64,000 bases of DNA from assembly GCA_036186865.1 (NCBI GenBank), contig AP025051.1, positions 17,190,850-17,254,849 on the forward strand, read 5' to 3'. The stretch is from Eustoma russellianum. Taxonomy: Eukaryota; Streptophyta; Magnoliopsida; Gentianales; Gentianaceae. Positions within the stretch are counted from its first letter, which is position 1. Each line of letters opens with the position of its first letter. The position numbers and the translations under genes are program-made. Under the pieces are notes generated by a model. That model saw only the letters and a list, made by a program, of their open reading frames with translations, was not told the DNA's origin and made no database searches. Positions 54,903-64,000 of the stretch are shown one piece after another.

Positions 54903-56083
54903 GAATTATATTAGTTTGTTCAATACCTGCCAACGTACTATTTGACAGTGGCACCAGCCACTCTTTCATATCCAAGAGATTCGCAAAGAATATTGAGAAA
55001 GGCCCAACCCATAGTGATGCACCTTATAGAATCCAAGCAGCTGGGGAGCAGGTGCTTGTAGCTCACCATGTATTCAAAAATTGTGAACTTGAGTTTAATA
55101 ACCATCGGTTTGACGCCGATCTGATTTCCATACCTATGACGGACTTCGATGTAATTCTTGGGATGGACAGGCTCTCCAAGAACTGTGCCGACATCGATTG
55201 TAGTGAACAACAAGTTACCTTTAAGGACCCCACACATAAAGACGTAACCTTTCAAGGGGGATCAAAGTTACGAAAGAATCCTAAGAACATTTATGTAAAT
55301 ACAATTCGCTCCAGTAAAGCTTTAAAGAAAGGACATCAAGGATATCTCGTCTATGCCACAAACACTGATCAAGCACCCACAGACTTAACCCAAGTTCCAG
55401 TAGTTCGAGAATATCCGGAAGTTTTTCCAGAAGAATTGCCAGGCCTTCCCCCGGAGCGGGAAATATCTTTTGAGATCAACCTAATTCCAGGAGCTGAGCC
55501 AATATCGAAGGCTCCCTACAAAATGGCCCCCGCAGAACTGAAAGAGCTGAAGGAGCAGCTACGTGAGTTATTGGAAAAGAAGCTGATACGCCCAAGTGTT
55601 TCCCCTTGGGGAGCTCCGGTACTATTCGTCAAAAAGAAGGACGGGAGTATGCGATTATGTATTGATTATAGGGAACTCAACAAGATCGCTATAAAGAATA
55701 AGTACCCCTTGCCAAGGATCGACGACTTGTTCGATCAGCTTCGGGGGGCAAGAATTTTCAGTAAGATTGATCTTCGCTCAGGATACTTCCAGTTGAAGAT
55801 CAAGGCTGAGGACGTTCACAAAACCGCATTCAGAACCCGTTACGGACATTACGAATTCCTAGTAATGCCGTTCGGACTGACCAACGCGCCTGCTGCATTC
55901 ATGGATCTAATTAATCGAGTTTTTCAAGATCAATTAGACAAATTCGTCGTAGTCTTCATCGACGACATCTTGATATATTCACCAGATGAAGAGACCCATG
56001 CAGCCCATCTAAGGATTGCTCTGGACATTCTACGAAGGGAACAACTATATGCGAAGTTTAATAAGTGCGAATTTTGGCTATGA
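54903..56083 (+). pseudogene. pol: Element F protease and reverse transcriptase N-terminal/palm
   Basis: The protease reads VCSIPANVLFDSGTSHSFIS (active site DSGT, the common retroviral variant; A and E have DSGA) and FDVILGMDRL (Arg for Trp). RT follows in one frame: REYPEVFPEELPGLPPE, RPSVSPWGAPVLFVKKKDGS, MRLCIDYRELNK, FSKIDLRSGYFQLKIK, MPFGLTNAPAAF and FIDDILIYS. The frame stops at TGA 56081-56083 where E has CGA (Arg), a C-to-T change at a CpG. PR and RT palm look intact up to there. Confidence 0.9.
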
Positions 56084-57098
56084 AGTGTAGCCTTTCTAGG
56101 GCATGTGATATCCGAGGAAGGTATATCAGTAGACCCCAAGAAAATCGAAGCAATTACGGAGTGGCCCAGACCGACAAATGTTACAAAAGTACGAAGTTTT
56201 CTCGGTCTCGCAGGTTATTATCGGAAGTTCATAGAAGGATTCTCTCGGATTGCTATGCCCATGACCCGCTTAACCCAGAAGAAAACCAAGTTCGAATGGA
56301 CCTCAGACTGCGAGAATAGCTTTACTGAATTGAAGAAGAAACTGACCTCCGCCCCAGTCCTAGCACAGCCCATTCCCGGAGAAAACTTTGTTGTGTATAG
56401 TGATGCCTCTAAGAACGGGTTAGGATGTGTACTAATGCAAAAAGATCGAGTAATTGCATACACATCCCGACAGTTGAAACCATTTGAACAAAACTATGCT
56501 GTACACGACCTTGAGTTGGCAGCTGTGGTCTTCGCACTAAAAATATGGAGGCACTATTTATACGGCGAAAAGTGCGAAATTTTCCAGACTACAAAAGTCT
56601 CAAATACCTATTCACCCAAAAAGAGCTGAACATGCGACAACGAAGATGGCTAGAATTAATAAAGGACTATGACCTGTCAATTCAATATCACCCGGGAAAA
56701 TCCAATAGGGTGGCAGACGCATTAAGTAGAAAAACAAGCCATCCACGCCAACCGCCTTTGCAGCGTGACATGGAAGAATTTGATCTAGAGGAAGTCGATT
56801 CAATTGAGGGTATGCTCGCAAAGTTGATGATAATTCCTTCACTAATAGACAGAATTAAAGAGGAGCAAGAAAAGGATGAAACCCTAAGGAAGATAAAGGG
56901 CCGAGCACAAATGAAACCCATTGGAGAATTTAAGGTTCGAGACGACAACAGTCTGTGGTTTCAAGAAAGATTGTGCGTGCCCAATAACGAAGACATTTTG
57001 AACGAAGTTCTTAAGGAGGCACATAACTCGCGATTATCCATCCACTCTGGAGCCAATAAAATGTACCAAGATTTGAAAGACGATGCTGGTGGCGCGGC
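56084..57098 (+). pseudogene. pol: Element F RT thumb, RNase H and integrase N-terminus (frameshifted)
   Basis: After the TGA the frame continues with SVAFLGHVISEEGISVDPKK, AGYYRKFIEGFSR and RNase H VYSDASKNGLGCVLMQ, then shifts near 56585, inside the motif that is YTDHKSLKYLF elsewhere; here it reads as DYKSLKYLF in the next frame, so the conserved His is also Tyr. The second frame has KELNMRQRRWLELIKDYDLS, VADALSRK and EAHNSRLSIHSG (integrase His pair), and is lost again near 57085-57100. Confidence 0.88.
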
Positions 57099-58268
57099 AT
57101 GAAAAAACAGATTGCAGAATTTGTGGGAAAATGCCTCGTGTGCCAGAAGGTGAAAGCAGAACACCAGAAACCTGCAGGGTTGCTGCAGCCTCTCGAAGTT
57201 CCCGAATGGAAGTGGGACCACATTTCTATGGATTTTGTTACTGACCTGCTTAGAACGAAAAACGGTTACGATGCCATTTGGGTGGTTGTTGATCGTCTAA
57301 CCAAGTCCGCCCATTTCATGGCTATGACAATCAAAGCTCCAATGGAAAAGTTGGCTACGATGTACGTGGAACAAATTGTGAGTCTTCATGGAGTACCCCT
57401 AAGTATCGTGTGTGATCGCGACCCTCGTTTCACATCACGATTCTGGACAGCTTTTCAGAAAACAATGGGCACTGAGATTCACATGAGCTCGGCATTTCAT
57501 CCCCAAACGGATGGTCAATCAGAAAGAACTATTCAGACACTGGAAGACATGTTGCGATCTTGCACACTCGACTTTGGGAAAAGCTGGGATCGGAGTCTCA
57601 AACTAGTAGAATTTTCATATAACAGCAGCTACCATCGATCTATAGGAATGGCCCCGTACGAAGCACTCTATGGAAGGAAATGTCGATCTCCTCTTTACTG
57701 GGATGAAATAGGAGACAAGATTCTCACTGGACCCGACCTAGCAGAGCAGGCTCGAGAGAAAATAAAAATTATAAAGCAAAAGTTACAAGCGGCCCAAGAT
57801 AGAAGCAAGGTCTAGGCAGATGAGAAGCAGCGACCGTTAGAATTTTAAGATGGGGAAAAAGTGTTTCTAAAAGTGTCGCCAACAAAGGGAGTTAAAAGAT
57901 TTGGTATTAAAGGGAAGTTGAGCCCAAGATTTATTGGGCCATACGAGGTTCTTGAAAGAATTGGGAAAGTGGCCTATCGACTTGCTCTACCGCCCACCCT
58001 ATCTCAAATACATGACGTGTTTCATGTCTCTCATCTGCGATGATATGTACACGATCCTAGTCATGTCATAAAAGATCAACCTTTGAAGCTGGAAGCTGAC
58101 ACGACCTATGAGGAAGAACCAGAAAAGATAGTCGATCGTAAGGAAAAGGTGCTAAGGAAACGAACTATACCAATGGTTAAGGTGCAATGGAAGAACCATT
58201 CTGTGGATGAGTCTACCTGGGAACTAGAAGAGAACATGAAGAATTTGTACCCTCACCTCTTTGGTTAG
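57099..58268 (+). pseudogene. pol: Element F integrase and chromodomain (three stops)
   Basis: This frame has CLVCQKVKAEHQ, HISMDFVTDLLRT, IVCDRDPRFTS and FHPQTDGQSERTIQTLED (catalytic D, D and E present). TAG at 57813-57815 replaces Trp (SKVWAD in relatives), a TAA follows near 57846 and a TGA near 58040 replaces Arg. Between them are the GPY/F module (LSPRFIGPYEVLERIG) and the chromodomain-like end (EEEPEKIVDRKEKVLRKR, VKVQWKNH, STWELEENM). The last stop is TAG at 58266-58268. Confidence 0.9.
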
Positions 58269-58275
58269 CACCTTC

Positions 58276-58311
58276 AAGTTTCGAGGACGAAACTTATAAT
58301 AGGGGGGAGAA
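58276..58311 (+). promoter_or_regulatory. Element F pre-PPT hairpin and polypurine tract
   Basis: AAGTTTCG/CGAAACTT (58276-58295, loop AGGA) is identical to E. AGGGGGGAGAA (58301-58311) abuts the 3' LTR start TGTTGTAACC. Confidence 0.85.
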
Positions 58312-59268
58312 TGTTGTAACCCAATAAGAGAATCCTTCTTGTACCTAAGGTTGAGTTAGTAAACATGTGACAATATACGCTTGCGTTTGAAATTGATTAA
58401 GTCAATGATCATTATAAGTATATCATGAAGAGTACTATGTGCATTACAAGAAAGGATCCAATTTCCCCATGGCCTATTAGGGTTTCGGCCACTAGCCAAG
58501 AAGGGCTACTTCTTAAATCACAATTTAAGAAACAAATAATGAAATGGATATGTATTTTTTTTAGAAAGAAAAAAAAAAGGGGGAAACAAAGGATTTAATT
58601 AAGGCTTAGTTGGGGTCATTAAAGACCCCAACCGCCGGCTAGTTTAAGAGAGGGGGGAGGAGGAGGCTAATTAAGGAGGTTGTCTTGCTAGAAATTGGTG
58701 AGCCATTAACCTAAATAACTAAGGTTAGTCAAAAGCAACCATGGTTAGCATAAAGTAACCAGGGTTAGTAGTAAAGTAACCTTGGTTAACTAAAAAGTAA
58801 CCAAGGTTAGAAATTTAATTGAAGTTAAACCCTCACCCCACCCCTTTCACCCCAACGGCTAACCTAGCCAAAAGAAGAAGAATTTCCCTCCCAAAACACA
58901 CTTGAGCACTCTCTAGACTTTTCAAACACTCCAAAGTACTTCAAGAGCAAAAGAGCTTCTTCCTTTCCTTTCTCTCCCAACCACACGGCCAAGGGAGCAA
59001 CCAAGAAGAACTGGGTTCTTCCAAGACTAAAAGACATTAGGTAAGTGTTCTTAGCCTCTTGAGAAGACATTTACACTTTCATGAAGATGAAACTCATGGT
59101 GTCATCTCTTGTTGCCCCAAACCGTGACCTTTCATGGTCTCTAGGTTCAAGGATCTCAAGCTTTCAAGGGCTCTAGCTTAGAGAAGCTTGGACACTACTC
59201 AAACTCCTTTTTGGTAAGCCATTTAGTTTTAAAAAAAGGGGATATTGAGTTAAAGATATAGACTAACT

Positions 59269-59365
59269 ATGTTCCTCTCTTTCTCTCCTCCACCGTGGGA
59301 ATGCTTGTGTAGAGAAGAGAAAGACTCCAACTTTTTCACCTTTCCAAGAAGAGTAAGCAAAGAAG
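59269..59365 (+). CDS. LTR micro-ORF exon 1, F 3' LTR
   Basis: This has the same 97-nt open frame from ATG to AAG|GCAAGTAC as in the 5' LTR, with no change seen. A transcript started in this LTR would read outward into E-LTR DNA, so here it is at most a copy. Confidence 0.4.
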
Positions 59366-60832
59366 GCAAGTACACTATACTCTTTATGGTTTAGATGTGA
59401 AAGTGTGTGCATGAATGGCTAGATATACTTAAGATCCAATCTTAGTTGTAAAATAACAAGTTGAATGCCCACAACTTTCGGCCTAAGTCATTTTGGGTAT
59501 GTAGGAGTGAGATCTTGTTCCAAAGAGGTGTTCTTTGGGGATTATATGCATATTTATGTGCTAATCTAGGTTGGATGTGTTAAAGATTCTTTCTTTCATG
59601 AAGAAAGGCTCACGGTGGAAGGGCCAAGGGAGACATGAGTGATTTTACATGAAAAATGTCAACTTAGTAATGAAGTAGAGACAAACTTTGATCTTGTTGT
59701 GTGTTAAGTTTAATATGCTCTTGGTTATATCATTTTCTTGCATGCACCGAAGAATGTGGCCGTTGGTGAAGGGTACGTGTGTTCATCCCAAAATTGTGGC
59801 TAATTGTTGGTGACAAAATGTAAGCTAAGGACATTTAGGAAGAATATATGATCATTAGAAGAGTTTCTGGAGCTGGACTGGAATTCGGACCGTAATGGGA
59901 GACCAGAAAAGGGACCTTAAGAACCTTCGAAACCATTGATTTTTGGTATGCTATTAGTTTTATGAGATGTGAGAGTTGGAATCACCTTAAAAAGAGCCAC
60001 GGTTTATTTTTAATGAATTTCCTACTGAGATTGGTCTTGCTGGAAAAAGTTGTATTGGATAGAATGTAAGTAACGTGTTGGTAGTCTAAAAATGGGCCTT
60101 AGAGGTGTGAAAATCCACTAATTTTCGGCATGATACTAACCTCATGAATAAAGAAAAGGTGGAAGTTGGAATTTTATCAAAATAAGTTGTGGTTTATTTC
60201 TAATTAATTTTCTAGTAAAACGGGTCAAACTGAAATGTGCTGGATGGACAGAATTTGTGTAACAAGTTGCATGATCTGGAAAAGGGCCTTAGGAAATTGT
60301 AATTTGCCTAAATTTTGACAGGATGCTAGCCCAATGAGTTTATTAAGATGGAGAGTTAGAATTTCCAGAAAAAGATTAAAGGATTGGTCACAATAAATTT
60401 TATAGTAAAATATGGTCATTTCAGAATTCAGGTTACACCGTTTTATGAAAAAGAGCAAACGAGTCCCTTATCGACATGGTAACTCCACAATGCATGCATG
60501 GCATTCACTTATGACATTTACGGAGAAGGACATGTGAACCAATGGGTCTAAAACGTGCATTTTAGTAGGAAATTCCTAAGAAGAAGTAGACGTTACTAAG
60601 CTGGAAATTTCCAGCATGGCCACAAAACGTGTCTATTCGTTTACGTCATGCATTATGCCGCGGTTTGCATATTACATGTCATGCATTGCATCATCGTCAC
60701 GTACATGATTTATAGCATGTCTTCTTTTTATGAGAAAGAAAAAAATGAAAAGAGTTTCAAAAGATGATTTCGTTTTGTAAAGAATGATTCCCCACCGGTA
60801 CCGTGTGTGAGTATGAACTTGGCCAGTATGAT

Positions 60833-61096
60833 GACGTTACCGTTCTGAATCCGGGAATAATAGATTCGAAGGGGAGATGTTACCGCCTCAGATCTGGGAA
60901 GATAGATCTGAACATGAGAAAGATGACGTTACCGTTCCGAATCCGGAAATAATAGATTCGAAGGAGAGACGTTACCGCCTCAGATCCGGGAAGATAGATC
61001 TGAATGTGAGAAAGATGACGCTACCATTCCGAATCCGGGAATAATAGATTCGAAGGGGAGACGTTACCGCCTCAGATCTGGGAAGATAGATCTAAA
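60833..61096 (+). repeat. Three 92-bp hairpin repeats, F 3' LTR
   Basis: Three units of the GACGTTACCG...GATAGATCTGAA repeat, one more than in the 5' LTR. Since LTRs are identical at insertion, one unit was gained or lost afterwards or during copying. Confidence 0.7.
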
Positions 61097-61508
61097 CACT
61101 ATGTTGTTTTACGATGATGATGATTTTTAAAGAAAAACATGAAAGTTCATTTCTCCATTGTCATCTCAATGCATCACACGTACATATGCATGCACACATT
61201 CATGAAGCGACATATGAGATTTAAGTTGTGATGACTTCGTAGACCCTAAGCGATGATTCTGATTGTGTTATTCCTCAATACGAGTTACGGTCTTTTAATG
61301 TTATGTTTTGCTTTGAGTGATGAATTTAATTAAGTTATGATCTTGCTATCCTAAGTGATGATCCATACCGAATTTTGGACGGAGGACAGGTATGCTTCTA
61401 AACCATAAATTTTTGGGATTCGGTTCTTGTTCGCACTTTCCATTTAACTCATGATTATTATAGTATACTTGCTGGTGACATTGTCACTCACCCTATTTTT
61501 CCTCCCAG

Positions 61509-61567
61509 AGGTGGCAGAAGACAAGGTAGAATGGATCGAGGATGAACCTAGGGTTCCCTACCCGTGA
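61509..61567 (+). CDS. LTR micro-ORF exon 2, F 3' LTR (peptide ...KVEWIEDEPRVPYP-stop)
   Basis: After CCTCCCAG the 59-nt frame encodes the same C-terminus as E from Lys on, apart from Val for Ile. It is the cleanest copy of the conserved peptide in F and shows that Pro, not the Arg of the 5' LTR, is ancestral. Confidence 0.5.
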
Positions 61568-61894
61568 GTGCAGTGAAGGATGGCCAGCTTTAGGAGACCG
61601 AACGTACCAGCTTTAAGGGATGATTGAGATATGTACTTGAGATGGGAAAACAATTTACTTTTTGTCGCTTTCTGCTACATTTGATGTGGGTTGTAAACTT
61701 TAAATGGTTGTGATGACGTTTTTAATTTGAAGTTTTAAATTCTGCCACGGTTTCGCTTATTTGTTGCGTGTAAGCACGAAAATCCATGCAATGCTATCAT
61801 GGATAACGACGCGTATGGAGGATGCCTAGTACTCTCCTTAGTGAAGTACGGCGGGTGCACCGACTTCGGCGGGGCCAGGGTGTGGGGCGCCACA

Positions 61895-61899
61895 CCCAA
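61895..61899. repeat. Right target-site duplication of element F (cccaa)
   Basis: CCCAA directly follows the right LTR of F and matches 49837-49841. Confidence 0.95.
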
Positions 61900-62465
61900 A
61901 GGGGTTCTAGAATCCTCTTAATTTTCTAATCCACCCTTAACATCTAAAATAACTAATTATAATTATAATTAAAACAATAAAATTCAATCATGCAAGACAA
62001 GATGAATAAAATAGCTAAGGCATGCAAGAGGAAAATAATAAACAAATAGAAAGGATGGTTGCATGGGGGACAAAGCAAGAGTCAAAAGTAGCCTTTCTCC
62101 ATTACCATAAACCTTGTTGCCTTGACCCCTTCCCCCCAAACCGTAGGCTGCCTCCCCATTTTTCCCCCAACATATTTTATTTTAGCCACTACAAGCTCAT
62201 TTCTAACAATCTTGGAAATCCTCTTAAGACTAGCCAACACTTAGCAAAATTTTTATTCCTCCATCATCACAACTTTCGGCCTCCACCCTGGAAGGCTAGA
62301 AGCCCTCATCCAAGCTCCATCTTCAAGCTAAGAATTGTTTAGGTAAGTTCTCTTCTAAGTCCATTAAGTAATTTCTTCATGCATGTTAGTGAAGCTCACA
62401 TGAACTCTTGTTCTCCACATCAAAACCGTGGCCTCCATGGTTCAAATAGGTGAAAGCCATCAACT
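61900..62465 (+). repeat. Element E 3' LTR, second part, truncated
   Basis: It matches 40882-41453 of the E 5' LTR (AGGGGTTCTAGAATCC through GTGAAAGCCATCAACTT), including the leader region and its GTAAGTTC donor-like site. It breaks off at about 62465, with ~2.9 kb of LTR missing, and continues as D LTR. The frame at 62022-62342 mirrors 41109-41330 of the other LTR and is not supported as a gene. Confidence 0.88.
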
Positions 62466-64000
62466 TCATTCATTCTTCCCACCTTATCTCAACTTCAATA
62501 CAACTTCATATTCTCTCTCAAATTATCTTCAAGTCTTTATATTTTCCCTAAATCATTCCCAAGAACCAAGGTCTTCATGCTAGGTAAGAGAAATCTTCCA
62601 CCTTCTTACAACACCAAAAATTCTACCACTCACTTTACATGCACAACTTACACATCCATCACATATTCCTTTCCTTTTTTCCATAAACAATGATGAAGAA
62701 TCCATCACCTCTTTAAGCTTTTTAATTTTTGCCACAAGTGGGGATGAAGAAAAGAACTCCTTCCATTTCCATCACTTCGCCTCTTACACATTTTTTCTCC
62801 ATCCAACCACAGTACATGCACTCTTACCTTTCTCTCTTTCCAAACCACAACAAATGATGGAACTCCTCCACTACTTCCTAAAGTTTCGGCCAAGGTAGAG
62901 GAAACAAATAAGCAAGACCACTTCCTACCCATTCACTTCTACTTTTCACTCCACCATCCTTATACAAAAAATTCTCCTCCTTCTCTCTACTCCCCCTTCT
63001 CTCTCTAAGCCAAAATTCTCCCCTTCGTCATCCTCCAAAAACCGTGGGTTTCCAAGCATGAGTAAAAGAAGAATTCTCCTAATTCACGTGAGGAAAACAA
63101 GCTTCTAGTAAAGGAATCTCTAAGGTAATGATATTCTATCCTTCATTTTATCAATTTCTCTCTTTTCCTTCTTCAAGATCACTCAAATCCCTCCCCTCAC
63201 CCTAGCTAGGCCAAGAGTTTACCAAAATTAAGCAGGAAGAAGTTTTAAATTTTGGAAATTATGAATCTTCAAAGAGCTCCAGGGTAAGATTGTAGTGGGT
63301 TGATTTTAGAACATCTTAAGTCTTTCTTCTTTAAAAAAGACCAATCCTTCCTCCATTTAGCCACCTAGGCTGAGGACATAAACAATGGGGAAGACGAAGA
63401 AATCCTTGCAATTTTTAGGCTAAGTTCAAAGGATAAGGCAAGTACTCTTCTTGATTTCTTCATGCATGTTGAAAAATAAATCATTTATGTTCACTTATCA
63501 AATTAGATCATGCATGCATATGTTCAAATGGATTTCTCCTATGATCATATAAAAAGAATGGATTTTGCCTACTAAATGTATAAAGACTTGCGTGTTTCTT
63601 TAATCTATGCATACTTGAGGCTAAGAAGATGTTAAAAAGAGGCATGCATGTGAAGTTTATGGTATGTGTAGGTCTCATATGTATGTGCATTTCATATTTA
63701 ATGGAGGAGTTGTCATGCATGCTCATTTTTTGAAAAAGTGTTGGTTATACCTTTCATTTTCTTGAAAAAAGTGTATTAAGGACCACTTTGCTCCATCTTG
63801 TTGTGCATTTTCTTGATGATCATGATGCATATGTTCATCCATATTTTTTAGTGTTGATGTATGTTAAAAGCCTTGATTTAGCACGATTATAATTCACCAT
63901 AATTTATGCTATATTACATGGCCAAAACAGTTTGTTTCTTTGGTGATCATCATGTCATCTCCATGAATATTCATCTTAATATGGGGTTGTGGGTCTCCTT
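62466..64000 (+). repeat. Second copy of D-LTR stretch 38394-39938
   Basis: From TCATTCATTCTTCCCACC to the window end the sequence repeats 38394-39938 with few substitutions and small indels. The D LTR interrupted by E would be expected to resume at its position 40092, not 1.7 kb earlier, so this is a different copy joined by deletion or unequal exchange, with ACTT microhomology at the junction. No gene. Confidence 0.88.

Larger units (their letters stand above)
49842..61894 (+). mobile_element. Element F: complete-structure Ty3/gypsy chromovirus, 12.05 kb
   Basis: It has an exact 5-bp TSD, two LTRs (3,456 and 3,583 bp), iMet primer site, gag, intron, pol with chromodomain, hairpin and purine tract. 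By eye the LTRs differ by few substitutions plus two length changes (a 40-bp segment and one 92-bp repeat), so it is the youngest or among the youngest insertions here. Gag has two stops, and pol has several stops and two frameshifts. The many nonsense codons, against similar LTRs, suggest it was copied from an already defective template using proteins supplied in trans. Confidence 0.95.
58312..61894 (+). repeat. Element F 3' LTR
   Basis: It matches the 5' LTR closely, but keeps ~40 bp (58851-58890) that the 5' LTR has lost between short TTTC repeats, and has three 92-bp hairpin repeats instead of two. It carries the exon pair (59269-59365 and 61509-61567), donor-like sites at 59041 and 59214, and ends GGGGCGCCACA at 61894. 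Confidence 0.93.
40097..62465 (+). mobile_element. Element E: Ty3/gypsy chromovirus, 3' LTR split by F and truncated
   Basis: The 5' LTR is 40097-44312, the internal region 44313-49296 and the 3' LTR 49297-49841, continuing at 61895/61900-62465 after element F. The 3' LTR lacks its last ~2.9 kb and is fused to D-LTR sequence, so no right target duplication exists (the left flank is TTAGA). Gag-pol has frameshifts, stops and a mutated RNase H residue. Without F and the lost LTR part the element would be about 13 kb. Confidence 0.9.

Overview
The window looks like the repeat-rich intergenic DNA of a flowering plant, probably a eudicot with a large genome, although the species cannot be named from it. 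I find no ordinary cellular gene. Almost every base belongs to long-LTR Ty3/gypsy retrotransposons. Those with a surviving pol end their integrase in a chromodomain (chromovirus; the very long LTRs, iMet primer site and chromodomain suggest the Tekay/Del clade, by inference). Five families are named here A, C, D, E and F.

Layout, oldest to youngest. Element D (+ strand) spans most of the window. Its 5' LTR ends at 29126, its pol-less internal region is 29127-31676, and its 3' LTR starts at 31677. Both LTRs start with ~2-kb tandem units made of the first ~1.1 kb of the D LTR plus a copia-like segment called X (589-2585 on the left; three copies from 31677 to 37674 on the right). Element C (- strand, 2853-26154, gag only, ~4.9-kb LTRs) sits in the D 5' LTR. 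Element A (- strand, 13660-25589, TSD gatag) sits in the 5' LTR of C. Element E (+ strand, from 40097) interrupts the D 3' LTR. Element F (+ strand, 49842-61894, TSD cccaa) sits in the 3' LTR of E. From about 62466 the window is a second copy of the D LTR stretch 38394-39938, fused to a truncated E LTR. Smaller passengers are a composite SINE (132-432), a hAT-type MITE in D gag (29551-29860) and a LINE ORF1 (DUF4283-like) fragment in the E 5' LTR.

A, E and F have the order gag - short intron - protease - reverse transcriptase - RNase H - integrase - chromodomain. All carry premature stops or frameshifts, so none looks autonomous as written. All five families share an initiator-tRNA-Met primer site, a purine tract preceded by a conserved hairpin, and a similar LTR 3' end.

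The most interesting signals lie inside the LTRs. (1) A 59-nt exon-like block behind a 3' splice site encodes a conserved C-terminal peptide (core IE[D/E]EP, up to KIEWIEDEPRVPYP-stop in E). It keeps the same splice phase in four families and changes almost only synonymously between E and F. In F it joins in phase, over a ~2-kb GC-AG-type intron, to an upstream exon with an ATG. (2) That putative intron holds arrays of small hairpins with compensatory stem changes. (3) A 77-81 nt GT-AG intron between gag and pol, in the same phase in A, E and F, could set the Gag to Gag-Pol ratio. All were read by eye and need transcript data or computation to confirm.
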